A stretch of DNA of 11,214 nt from Bacteroidota bacterium (GTDB taxonomy: Bacteria; Bacteroidota; Bacteroidia; Chitinophagales; UBA2359). Where the stretch lies: assembly GCA_020629895.1 (NCBI GenBank), contig JAHDCM010000065.1, positions 1-11,214 of the forward strand, written 5' to 3'. Below the pieces are notes generated by a model. It had not been told where the DNA came from. It saw nothing but the letters and a program-made list of their open reading frames with translations, and ran no database searches. The translations under genes were made by a program, and so were the position numbers. This document shows, in pieces, positions 1 through 7,165 of the stretch; positions within the stretch are counted from its first letter, which is position 1; each line of letters opens with the position of its first letter.

Positions 1-44
1 TTAAATACTTCTTTAAAAATTAAGAAGTCAGATAGTGATGGTTT

Positions 45-76
45 AAAAAGCGGTTTTCGTAAGAGAACCGCTTTTT
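45..76 (+). terminator. Intrinsic terminator with GUAA tetraloop
   Basis: Left arm 45-58 pairs with right arm 63-76 over 14 bp. The loop is GTAA (59-62), a GNRA tetraloop closed by a C-G pair. A T-rich run (to about 82) follows on the + strand. One pair (T56 with G65) is a G-U wobble only if the RNA is + strand, which favours that direction, so it probably ends a + strand gene lying left of the window. The A-run in the left arm could also give some termination for the convergent minus-strand gene that ends at 89. Confidence 0.85.
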
Positions 77-88
77 TATTTTTACGAA

Positions 89-2593
89 TCAATAGGCATC
101 TAAGTTAGGGCATGATTCTCTAATATTTTCATAAAATTGCGTGTCTTTGTAATCGTTGACCAATTTAGTGATAAAAAATAAATCGGAGGCGTCGGTGTCG
201 GTGGCATTGCTATGTGAGTTGAGTTGTCCATGACGTGCTAAAAAAGCAGCTTCGGCGGCTAATTCTTTGTTTGGGGTGTTTTCAATGACTTTTCGATAAT
301 AGACATTGGCTAGTTGACGGGTGGCATAGGTATTTAAAAATACTTTTTCTTTATTGACTGCTTTTTCTGAAATGCCTTTTAGATTGAGGGGATACATAAA
401 GGGAGAGTAGGGCATAAAACCGCGTAGGTTGACCATTAATTGACCTTCCCAAAGGCTACCTGTATAGCCCCAGTAGGGAGAACTAAATAAACCATTGGCG
501 ATTTGGTAGTAATATTGATCGGCTTCTTGGGGGTTTGTTTTTGCTTTTTGGGATAAATCGAGGCATTTTTTGGCGAAACTGACTTTGTTGAAGGTGTCAA
601 GAGGGACGCGATGTAACAAAGGGTTTTGTTCGAATTTGGCAGTAAAAAGGGCATAATTATCTTCCCAGTCGAAATGTCCCTTTTTGATATTATACTTTTT
701 CCAGTGAGCGTTTGAAGCCTTTGCATATTGCTTAATGGCTTCTTCAAACTTACCTTCCCGCATATAACGAGTTCCTTGTGCATCGCGAATAATATCTGCA
801 TTAATAGAAGCATGTTTGGTGAGTAAGTTTTGCCATTCTCCTTGTGGCTCTTCGAGTAGTTGGACTATTTCATCTAATTCTTTTTGAGAGGCGTAGAAAT
901 CAATTAAGGATTTGGCAACACTTTCTTCATTGGCAGCATAGAAGGTGAGAATAGCTTTGGGGATTTGGTCGTAGAGCATATAGTTTTGAGCAACTCGAAT
1001 AAGAAAGCGATAGTACGAGGCGGTTGTTTCTCCATAATCGTTGGGTTTGGGAGGCAATTGGTCTTTGACTGCTTGGGCAATCATTTGTTCGGTGCTGGTG
1101 GTGATGGGTTCTTTTTCATCTAGTACCAGTAAGGTGCTAATGATGTTGTGTTGACGTTTTGTAAGTGGGTCGCTTGTTTGGGTATTTGAGAGTATTTTGC
1201 GTGCTGTATCAAAATCGCGAAGGAGGTAATTCATATAAGCGGCCACGGTGTGCCATAGGGCAGGATTGTGTGTGTTTCCCTTTTGAGCGATATGCGTACT
1301 GACCTCTTTAAATTGTTTGATAAAATCAATTTCATCCTCGTTGAATTGTAACATTTTGCCAAGTTCATTTAAATCGGCATTTGTTACTACTGTTTCTGCT
1401 GTATTATCTCCTCCAAAAATGGATTGCCAAAGTCCAGAAAAGAAATTTTTGATACTTTCCCAAACGCCCCCTTTTTGTGGTTCTTCTTCCGCTTCTTCCC
1501 GGCTTTCTCCATAGCTAAGCGTGATCGGTTCTGATAAGATTTGTCGTTCTAGGTCATTGACTTCATGCAATAGTAATACCTCTAGTTCTTTTGCCCCCGG
1601 GTTGGTTTGGTGCATGGCTTTGAGGGCGGTTAAGTCAAGGCGTTTATCTTTTAGACCTTTTAGCATCCATAAAGCGGCTTTTTCGTCTTCGTTTTGGGCT
1701 AGTTTTAGAGCTTCGTCCCAAGTGTCATCTTCTCGAATAAAAAAATTGAGTTGGGCTAGTTCGCGTTGATTGGCTGATTCCCAAAATACTTTTGAAAAGA
1801 GGTAAAGTGCTTCGCCTTCTTTGCCTGTGCGTTTTAATGCTCCTGCTTTGAGCATTAAAGCACGATGTTTAATATGGCTATAAGCGGCTAAGGCATTGAC
1901 TTGTTTTTGGTTCAAAACCGTTGCTACCAGTTCATCATAAGCTTTAATGCATTCGGTGTAATTTCCCTGATAATGTTCGAGGCGGGTAATGAGAAAGGCA
2001 TACCGTAATTTTAGAAAATCGCTTGTTTCTTGTTTATAAAGTTGACGACCTTTAGTAGCATGCGCTTGCATTTTTCCCACTTCTTTATCTGCAAATTCCC
2101 AAGAACCATATTTTGGGTTGACAAGTTTTTCTCCTTGCTTTACATACCTCAAGTATTGAAAACCTTCCTTGTATTTTCCTTGTTTGAAGAGTTTGGCAAG
2201 TTGGTTATTACGCAATTTTTGGGGCAGCGGAGTTGCGGTACCTAATAGTGCTAAGGTGCTGTCGTTTGTTTCATAAAATAACTGTCCAATTTCTTTACGA
2301 GAAGCTTTGAAATCAAAATAATGTTCCCATTCTCCTAAGTTGTTGGCGTATTTTTTTTCAAGGGGGAGTTTGTCGATTTTGTAGCCATTAATGCGATGGT
2401 TAAATTCCCAGTTGCAGGCATGGTAAAGGGAATCGGTTAACATATTGGCATCAAAAAAACGAATATAGTGTCGCTCATAAATATGTTCTGTCCAGACACA
2501 GGCGTAATTGGATTGATTGGTAAATAAGACATTACTAAGGATAAGTAGTAGTGTCACCAGCGAAGTTTTGAACCAATTGTTGGAGTGTTTCAT
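89..2593 (-). CDS. Secreted helical-repeat (TPR-like) protein, conserved Bacteroidota family of unknown function
   Basis: 834 residues with an N-terminal signal peptide (Lys-containing n-region, hydrophobic stretch about residues 10-24), so it is probably exported to the periplasm or outer membrane. After the signal come YAC-VW (Cys32) and RFFDANML. These resemble the 'AC...FF(D/H)P' start that I recall from large Bacteroidota proteins of unknown function. The segment NLGEWEHYF followed by KEIGQLFY (about residues 85-107) fits the same family. The remainder is almost entirely helical, with TPR-like pairs such as YQGNYTECIKAYDELV, DFDTARKIL and REGKFEEAIKQYAKA. An acidic stretch (EEAEEEPQ) and an amphipathic Trp/Phe-rich helix (WESIKNFFSGLWQSIF) lie near residues 365-395. 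The ATG at 2593 lies 59 nt inside the upstream gene, and the signal peptide begins right there, which supports this start and suggests translational coupling. No enzymatic motif was seen. TPR assignment rests on pattern and was not tested by profile search. Confidence 0.8.
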   Translation of the reverse strand: MKHSNNWFKTSLVTLLLILSNVLFTNQSNYACVWTEHIYERHYIRFFDANMLTDSLYHACNWEFNHRINGYKIDKLPLEKKYANNLGEWEHYFDFKASRKEIGQLFYETNDSTLALLGTATPLPQKLRNNQLAKLFKQGKYKEGFQYLRYVKQGEKLVNPKYGSWEFADKEVGKMQAHATKGRQLYKQETSDFLKLRYAFLITRLEHYQGNYTECIKAYDELVATVLNQKQVNALAAYSHIKHRALMLKAGALKRTGKEGEALYLFSKVFWESANQRELAQLNFFIREDDTWDEALKLAQNEDEKAALWMLKGLKDKRLDLTALKAMHQTNPGAKELEVLLLHEVNDLERQILSEPITLSYGESREEAEEEPQKGGVWESIKNFFSGLWQSIFGGDNTAETVVTNADLNELGKMLQFNEDEIDFIKQFKEVSTHIAQKGNTHNPALWHTVAAYMNYLLRDFDTARKILSNTQTSDPLTKRQHNIISTLLVLDEKEPITTSTEQMIAQAVKDQLPPKPNDYGETTASYYRFLIRVAQNYMLYDQIPKAILTFYAANEESVAKSLIDFYASQKELDEIVQLLEEPQGEWQNLLTKHASINADIIRDAQGTRYMREGKFEEAIKQYAKASNAHWKKYNIKKGHFDWEDNYALFTAKFEQNPLLHRVPLDTFNKVSFAKKCLDLSQKAKTNPQEADQYYYQIANGLFSSPYWGYTGSLWEGQLMVNLRGFMPYSPFMYPLNLKGISEKAVNKEKVFLNTYATRQLANVYYRKVIENTPNKELAAEAAFLARHGQLNSHSNATDTDASDLFFITKLVNDYKDTQFYENIRESCPNLDAY

Positions 2594-3647
2594 GGGTGTA
2601 TGGTTGTAGGGTCAGTGAATCGAGGTGATAAAATGCAAGTGTAAGCGAATCGTTGGGCCAGTATTGTCGAAGATGTTGTACGCTTTCTTGAAGTAATGTA
2701 GGGCTGACTTGTTCAATACGTACCTCATCTCCCTTTTGGAATGCCGTATTTTTAATATACGTATTTTTTGTTACACTAAAAATAGTGCCGTTTTTATTTT
2801 GAAAGTCAGAATGGTTTGAAAGTGTTTCTAGTCGTAGGTGATTGACTAGATATTGAAATTTCTTTTTTCTAAAAACGACGGCCCAAGAAAATAGAGGTAG
2901 AGCTAAGTCGAGTTCTAGTGGATACTTGGGCAAGTGGGAGGTGTATTGTGATGCTGTCGCCATGTCTAAAATGGCATTTTTTTCTTGGTAATCATTGACA
3001 CTTCCTGTATTGTAAAACATCAATAAGCCACGATCAACAGGTGGGATGCCTGTCTGTTGTTTGTATTTTATTTGGTGTAAGCGAATAGTAGCCGATAATT
3101 CCCAGTTTTGAGAGGCAGTAAATTTTTTCATTTGGTGTAGAAAATAAAAATAAGCTGTTTGGGTTTGTTGCGTCCAGTCACAATCAAATTGTAGTTGTTT
3201 GATTTGCCAATTAGTTGCAGATGAATCTTCTTTCCATAAGTTTCGTACACCTTTTTGTACCCTTTCTACAAGGCTATCTACTGCGCTACTATCTTGAAGA
3301 TGATAAAAAACGCGATTGGTGATATAGATGGTAGGCACAATATTTGCATTTTTAGGAATGTTGTGTTTCCCTGTTAGGGTAGCAACAGGCAGTACCCGTT
3401 GCCATTCATCCACCCAATCCACATCAAATAGTTTGATATACAAGCTACGTGTTTCCAAGTGTTGGAGTAGCTCTTCTTGTTGGCTGGACCATTTAAAGTA
3501 AGACTTCCAGTAGTAAAATGCTGGATGTACTTGACGTACTTTAACCGACTCTTCTAAACAGGAAAGCCCCATTATTAATAAACATAGGACTCCTATATAT
3601 CTCGTAAGTAGATATTGAGTTTTATTATTACACGTACAACTTTTCAC
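2535..3647 (-). CDS. Predicted lipoprotein with TIM-barrel-like fold, conserved Bacteroidota hypothetical
   Basis: 370 residues starting at a GTG. No ATG exists between the upstream in-frame TGA and the signal sequence. The hydrophobic segment (residues 12-28) ends in GLSC, giving a plausible lipidated Cys30, although the lipobox is loose. After it, predicted beta strands recur with the spacing of a (beta/alpha)8 barrel: FYYWKSY (44-50), LYIKLFDVDW (69-78), IVPTIYITNRVF (103-114), IKQLQFDCDWT (149-159), ELSATIRLHQIK (183-194), GLLMFYNTG (207-215) and LELDLALPLFSW (244-255). Acidic pairs at strand ends (D75/D77, D155/D157) are candidate active-site residues. I recognise the QxDCDWT, TIRLHQ, PPVDRGLLMFYN and ALPLFSWAVVFR blocks as a widespread Bacteroidota family without an assigned function. 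The layout recalls DUF3142, a glycoside-hydrolase-like group, but that link is inference. The gene overlaps the next by 59 nt, so the two are probably co-transcribed and may act together at the envelope. Confidence 0.82.
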   Translation of the reverse strand: MKSCTCNNKTQYLLTRYIGVLCLLIMGLSCLEESVKVRQVHPAFYYWKSYFKWSSQQEELLQHLETRSLYIKLFDVDWVDEWQRVLPVATLTGKHNIPKNANIVPTIYITNRVFYHLQDSSAVDSLVERVQKGVRNLWKEDSSATNWQIKQLQFDCDWTQQTQTAYFYFLHQMKKFTASQNWELSATIRLHQIKYKQQTGIPPVDRGLLMFYNTGSVNDYQEKNAILDMATASQYTSHLPKYPLELDLALPLFSWAVVFRKKKFQYLVNHLRLETLSNHSDFQNKNGTIFSVTKNTYIKNTAFQKGDEVRIEQVSPTLLQESVQHLRQYWPNDSLTLAFYHLDSLTLQPYTHETLQQLVQNFAGDTTTYP

Positions 3648-3668
3648 TAACTTTTTACGTTTTAAACA

Positions 3669-4448
3669 ATGTATTCAATGAAATTTAATAAGTCGAACGC
3701 TCGTACTTATCGTTTAACTGCCAAAGAAGCTATGAAGTTATCCGATTCACAACAAATATCTGCCTTACTAACCACATTGGTAATCATTTTATGCATTATT
3801 ATTTTTAGCAACGTTGCTATTGCTAATAATGGCGAAAAGGATGAAACCAAACTAGAAATGTTGAGTTGGTATAATGATTATCGTTTTACAAAAGCAGATG
3901 CTAATAAAGATGGTTTTTTAGACAAGGATGAAATTCGTCGTTCTTCAAAAGACTGGTCGCATTATAAAGATGATCGTTATTTCCGTCGTGCTGATCGCAA
4001 TATTGATAATAAGCTCAGTAAGATGGAAGCTCTTTTAAAGATCCGTTTTGAAAATCAGGTACGTCAACAACGCGATAAAATGAAGTTGACAGGTATTCGT
4101 AATGCAGATAGTACTCCTCAAACTTATGAGGTAGCCGATTTGCAGGACAATCCAGGTTTGGCACGTCAATTATTTGCAAGTGATTGGTGGCTAGAAAATA
4201 ATGCCGAAACTGCTAAACAACTTTATACCAATAAAAATTGGGTGAAGAAAAATAACGGTGCATTTGAGGCATTAATGAGTAATCGTAATTGGTTGGCGGT
4301 TAATCCGCAGGCGGCATTAGCATTATATAATGCACATCCTGATTATGTGAAGAAGAATACTGCCCTTGCTGCTTTTGCTAAGTCGCAAACGACATTTTTA
4401 AAGAAGCATCCTAAATTATCGAAACAACTACAATCGCAGTTGAGATAA
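3669..4448 (+). CDS. Secreted EF-hand protein with C-terminal ~18-residue tandem repeats
   Basis: 259 residues. A hydrophobic segment (about 32-47) ends in VAIA (49-52), a good signal-peptidase I site, so the mature protein probably starts at Asn53 outside the cytoplasm. The n-region is unusually long if the first ATG is used. ATG at 3732 (Met22, MKLSDSQQ) would give a normal signal peptide and is a credible alternative start. Two EF-hand loops follow: DANKDGFLDKDE (77-88, canonical) and DRNIDNKLSKME (109-120, with Asn in place of the usual Gly6), a paired Ca2+-binding unit. A linker leads to five degenerate repeats of 17-18 residues (160-247) of the pattern A-x-x-L-x(5)-W-L/V-x-x-N, for example AKQLYTNKNWVKKN. 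The protein is 21 bp from a divergent gene, so control regions must overlap the neighbour's coding start. A terminator follows at 4474. Function unknown; a Ca2+-responsive envelope protein is a guess. Confidence 0.85.
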   Translation: MYSMKFNKSNARTYRLTAKEAMKLSDSQQISALLTTLVIILCIIIFSNVAIANNGEKDETKLEMLSWYNDYRFTKADANKDGFLDKDEIRRSSKDWSHYKDDRYFRRADRNIDNKLSKMEALLKIRFENQVRQQRDKMKLTGIRNADSTPQTYEVADLQDNPGLARQLFASDWWLENNAETAKQLYTNKNWVKKNNGAFEALMSNRNWLAVNPQAALALYNAHPDYVKKNTALAAFAKSQTTFLKKHPKLSKQLQSQLR

Positions 4449-4473
4449 TAGGAACGAATTATGTAGGCAAATT

Positions 4474-4513
4474 AAAAAAGACCACCTTGTACTTTGTATG
4501 AGGTGGCTTTTTT
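4474..4513. terminator. Bidirectional intrinsic terminator between convergent genes
   Basis: AAAAAAG-(A)-CCACCT (4474-4486) pairs with AGGTGGCTTTTTT (4501-4513), with one bulged A at 4481 and a 14-nt loop. The A-run on the left and T-run on the right let it work for both the EF-hand gene ending at 4448 (+) and the reductase gene ending at 4522 (-). Confidence 0.85.
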
Positions 4514-4521
4514 AGTTTAGC

Positions 4522-5247
4522 TTAGCCATACGACTCATACCTTATTTGTTTTTTATCAAAGCCCATTTTCAATAAACGTTGTTTTGCTTCATCCAACATC
4601 ACATTCCAACCACATAGATAAAAGATGACTTCTTTATTATTGGCATATAATCGTTCATAAAGAGGATGTACATAACCTTTCTCACCGTCCCAATTTTCGG
4701 CTCTTGACAAGGTAATGTGATAGTTGAAATCTGTCAGTTCTTTGGTTAACTGTTCCATTTCTTCACGATATAAAATGCCCTCCTCATAACGTGTACCAAA
4801 TATAAGGCGCATAGGAGGGTAGGGGATAGCTCTATTACGAATATCTTGTAACATGGAGCGAAAGGGAGCTACTCCAGTGCCTGTACATATAAAACAAATT
4901 TCTTTGGAAGGGTCAAGGGTTTCGGGAAGGGTAAAAACACCCAAAGGCCCACGTAATGTTAGTTCGCTGCCAAGTTCTACTTCATTAAACAGATAGGTGC
5001 TACCTGCTCCTCCTTCTAGTAATACAATCACGAATTCTAACACGTTGCTGCCATCGGGATAAGATGCAATAGAGTAGCTTCGTAGGCGACGATGTCTTTT
5101 TTCGTGAATGGGTAGATCGAAGGTCATAAATTGTCCAGGTTTGAAATGGATCTGTTCAAGTTCAGGTATTTCTACCCAATATCTTCTAACAGTGGGATTT
5201 ACTTCTTCGATGCGAATAAACTTACCTTGATACCATTTTCCGAGCAT
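4522..5247 (-). CDS. Ferredoxin-NADP+ reductase-type FAD/NAD(P)H oxidoreductase
   Basis: 241 residues from the ATG at 5247. A TTG two codons upstream (5253) is possible but less likely. It is a cytoplasmic flavoprotein of the FNR superfamily, which moves electrons between NAD(P)H and ferredoxin, flavodoxin or an oxygenase partner through FAD. The FAD domain is N-terminal: PGQFMTFDLP (37-46), then R-S-Y-S (56-59), the RxYS motif that binds the flavin, and GAGSTYLF with GPLGVFTL (about 80-107). The nucleotide-binding domain carries CTGTGVAPFRSM (121-132), FGTR (150-153) and CGWNVM (212-217), in place of the usual CGPxxM. It ends in RYESYG, with a near-terminal aromatic residue as in bacterial Fpr proteins. 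The length fits bacterial FNR (about 240-260). There are no iron-sulfur Cys clusters and no fused domain. It is monocistronic, facing a terminator, and divergent from scpB. The physiological partner cannot be told from this window. Confidence 0.9.
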   Translation of the reverse strand: MLGKWYQGKFIRIEEVNPTVRRYWVEIPELEQIHFKPGQFMTFDLPIHEKRHRRLRSYSIASYPDGSNVLEFVIVLLEGGAGSTYLFNEVELGSELTLRGPLGVFTLPETLDPSKEICFICTGTGVAPFRSMLQDIRNRAIPYPPMRLIFGTRYEEGILYREEMEQLTKELTDFNYHITLSRAENWDGEKGYVHPLYERLYANNKEVIFYLCGWNVMLDEAKQRLLKMGFDKKQIRYESYG

Positions 5248-5282
5248 AAACAATGATGATTAGATGTGATAATCTTTAAATT

Positions 5283-5443
5283 AGGAATAAAGATTAAATA
5301 ACTTTACATTTTTGGCTGCTTCTTTTCGCACCTAATTTTGTTAGAAAGCCTCGCCGATGCGCTGCATCACCTACGTTTTTGGCCTCACTAGATACAAAAA
5401 TAACCTATCCAAAAAATTGTAAAGTTATTTAATTATCATTCCT
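5283..5443. repeat. 161-bp inverted-repeat element, MITE-like
   Basis: Left end AGGAAT-N4-ATTAAATAACTTTACA then TTTTTGG (5283-5315) is mirrored by CC-AAAAAA-TTGTAAAGTTATTTAAT-N4-ATTCCT (5409-5443). The 16-bp block at 5293-5308 is perfect against 5418-5433, and the 6-bp outer block has the same 4-nt spacer on both sides. The interior has no ORF. It is GC-richer and holds a small hairpin GATGC-GCT-GCATC (5356-5368). No convincing target-site duplication flanks it. It sits just upstream of the scpB promoter. Its nature as a non-autonomous transposable element is inferred from architecture only; a DNA cruciform or regulatory palindrome is the alternative. Confidence 0.6.
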
Positions 5444-5457
5444 TACATAAAATACCT

Positions 5458-5465
5458 TACTTTTG
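5458..5465 (+). promoter_or_regulatory. Bacteroidota -7 box for the scpB operon
   Basis: TACTTTTG is an exact match to the Bacteroidota -7 consensus TAnnTTTG. Transcription would start near 5472, leaving a leader of about 24 nt before the TTG start at 5496. No TTTG -33 element lies at the expected distance, so it may be activator-dependent or the call may be wrong. Confidence 0.5.
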
Positions 5466-5495
5466 TATGAATACCATTAAAACAAGCTAAAAGTT

Positions 5496-6170
5496 TTGGA
5501 GAATATCAATTTGCATATTGAAGCAATCATTTTTACTGCTCGTCAAGCAGTAACCATACCTGAAATACAGAAGTGTCTGGGGCAGTTATTGGGAGAAGAA
5601 GCAGAGAAACCGACTGAGGAGGAAATTGAAACGCATTTGGAAACCATTGGTGCGAAGTACGATGAAGTGCAGTTTGCTTTTCAATTGGTCAATATTAGTG
5701 ATGGGTATCAGTTTTTGACTCGTCCGATATATCATCAAAGTATTTCGATATATTTAAACCAGAAGGCCAAAAGACGCTTGTCTAAATCGGCTTTGGAAAC
5801 ATTGGCGATTATTGCCTATAAACAACCCATTACAAAAGCGGAGATTGAGCAGATTAGAGGAGTGAATTGTGATTACAGTGTTCAGAAATTGTTGGAAAAG
5901 GATTTGATTAGCATTATTGGGCGTAGTGATACACCTGGTAAGCCAATTTTGTATGGTAGTAGCCAATTTTTTATGGATTATTTTGGTTTACGTACAATGG
6001 CTGATTTACCTAAATTGAAAGATATTCAACCCGAAAAGAACGAAATAGGAAAACCAGAGGCAGATGATGGTAATGCTGCTGAAATGGGCTTACATTTGGT
6101 ATCTAATGAAGTGCCACCAGAAGCGGCTGCTAGTGATGGGCATTTAACCGACCAAGAAGAAGAGGAATAA
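5496..6170 (+). CDS. scpB: Segregation and condensation protein B (ScpB)
   Basis: 224 residues. ScpB is the winged-helix kleisin-associated subunit of the bacterial SMC-ScpAB condensin complex, which compacts and segregates the chromosome. The start is a TTG at 5496: an in-frame TAA lies at 5478 with no ATG between, and HIEAIIFTARQAVTIPEI lines up with the normal ScpB N-terminus. The family core is clear: LSKSALETLAIIAYKQPITK (95-114), IEQIRGVNCDYSVQKLLEK (117-135), then the GRSDTPGKPILYGSSQFF stretch (142-159) and FGL. The C-terminal tail (about 175-224) is acidic and low-complexity, ending in EEEE, longer than a minimal ScpB and probably disordered. The rRNA pseudouridine synthase gene begins 2 nt after the stop, an arrangement common in many bacteria. 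scpA is not next to it here. Confidence 0.93.
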   Translation: MENINLHIEAIIFTARQAVTIPEIQKCLGQLLGEEAEKPTEEEIETHLETIGAKYDEVQFAFQLVNISDGYQFLTRPIYHQSISIYLNQKAKRRLSKSALETLAIIAYKQPITKAEIEQIRGVNCDYSVQKLLEKDLISIIGRSDTPGKPILYGSSQFFMDYFGLRTMADLPKLKDIQPEKNEIGKPEADDGNAAEMGLHLVSNEVPPEAAASDGHLTDQEEEE

Positions 6171-6172
6171 TC

Positions 6173-7018
6173 ATGAAGAAGAAGAAAACAAACTCCAAAA
6201 AAACAAAGGATAAATCGCCAAAGTCGTTTCGTTCGAAAAAGACTTTGCAGCGTCCTCCAAGTATTAAGAACCCGATTCAAAAGGAGTTGAAAGAAAAAGG
6301 TGTTCGCTTGAATAAGTATATTTCAAATGCGGGTATTTGCTCCCGTCGAAAGGCAGATGAGCATATCAAAGCGGGGATGGTGAAGGTTAATGGAAAGGTG
6401 GTTTTAGAAATGGGCTATCAGGTGCAAGTAGATGATGTGGTGGAGTTTGATAACCAGATGGTGACACCTGAAAAGAAGGTGTATATCTTATTGAATAAAC
6501 CCAAAAATGTTATTACGACCACTAATGACCCACAAGGACGAAAAACGGTTATGGAGTTATTGGGAGGAGCTTTTGATGGGCGGATTTATCCAGTAGGAAG
6601 ATTGGATCGGCAAACAATGGGTTTGTTGTTGCTAACTAATGATGGAGAAATTGCACAGAAATTGGCACACCCTAGCTCAGAGATTCCTAAGTTGTATCAT
6701 GCGGTGCTAAACAAACCTTTGACAAAACGCCACTTGCTCCAAATTGCTGATGGTTTGAATCTGGAAGATGGTTTTGCGCCTGTGGATGTGATTCGTTATG
6801 TGCAAGGGGCGACTAAAAAAGAGGTGGGTATCTCTTTGCATGTAGGACGTAACCGTATTGTACGTCGCATATTTGAGCATTTGGGATATGAAGTAGTACG
6901 ACTTGATCGAGTGATGTATGCAGGCTTGACCAAAAAGGATTTGCCGAGGGGTAGATGGCGATATTTGACGAAGAAAGAGGTGGTGTTTTTGGTGAGGTAT
7001 AAGAGTAAGCGGAAGTGA
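6173..7018 (+). CDS. rluB: rRNA pseudouridine synthase, RsuA/RluB/E/F family
   Basis: 281 residues. It isomerises a specific uridine to pseudouridine in ribosomal RNA; in E. coli RluB the site is in 23S rRNA near the peptidyl-transferase centre. Residues 1-43 are a Lys/Arg-rich basic extension, probably RNA-binding and disordered. An S4 RNA-binding domain follows (RLNKYISNAGICSRRKADEH, 45-64, to about 92). The catalytic domain contains YPVGRLDRQTMGLLLLTNDG (139-158), where Asp145 of GRLD is the expected nucleophile, and GRNRIVRRIFEHLGYEVVRL (225-244). Both S4 and catalytic domains are complete and the length fits the family once the basic tail is counted. It is co-transcribed with scpB (2-nt gap). 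RluB is favoured over RsuA, RluE or RluF by the scpB linkage, but the subfamily and the target uridine cannot be fixed by eye. Confidence 0.9.
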   Translation: MKKKKTNSKKTKDKSPKSFRSKKTLQRPPSIKNPIQKELKEKGVRLNKYISNAGICSRRKADEHIKAGMVKVNGKVVLEMGYQVQVDDVVEFDNQMVTPEKKVYILLNKPKNVITTTNDPQGRKTVMELLGGAFDGRIYPVGRLDRQTMGLLLLTNDGEIAQKLAHPSSEIPKLYHAVLNKPLTKRHLLQIADGLNLEDGFAPVDVIRYVQGATKKEVGISLHVGRNRIVRRIFEHLGYEVVRLDRVMYAGLTKKDLPRGRWRYLTKKEVVFLVRYKSKRK

Positions 7019-7063
7019 TGGAACGATTGACGTAAAATGTATTATGTGTAATGTAAAAGGTAA

Positions 7064-7165
7064 GGCAAACAGCCTAGCCGCTGTTATTTGTCGGGTAAAC
7101 CACCAGCGATGACGCTGGCGGCAACTCCGTCGGACGTTCAATCGTGAATCGTTCAAACGTTTACC
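7064..7165 (+). other. GC-richer structured stretch adjoining the RNA motif
   Basis: Between the rRNA pseudouridine synthase gene and the multi-branch motif lies a noncoding stretch with local hairpins: AACAGC (7068-7073) with GCTGTT (7080-7085), and CCAGCG-ATGA-CGCTGG (7103-7118). GGTAAAC (7094-7100) pairs with GTTTACC (7159-7165) and encloses the second hairpin. A competing helix, ACGATTGACGT (7023-7033) with ACGTTCAATCGT (7134-7145, one bulge), would reach back to the stop of the upstream gene. It could be the 5' part of the same RNA, a 3' UTR, or a repeat remnant. No ORF is credible here. Confidence 0.45.

Noticed and set aside
1..44. Possible 3' end of a + strand gene (frame ending at TAA 21-23, or a frame open to about 108)
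   Set aside because: Too short to recognise any product; the terminator at 45-76 implies an upstream + gene but its frame cannot be chosen.
436..813. Minus-strand ORF of 125 codons in another frame, and + strand frames at 1317-1769 and 2030-2245
   Set aside because: All inside the 834-residue gene, without motifs or start signals of their own.
4522..5253. TTG at 5253 as the reductase start
   Set aside because: An ATG lies two codons downstream (5247) and the family alignment does not need the extra residues.
5283..5443. Full insertion sequence
   Set aside because: Only 161 bp with no transposase frame; at most a non-autonomous element.
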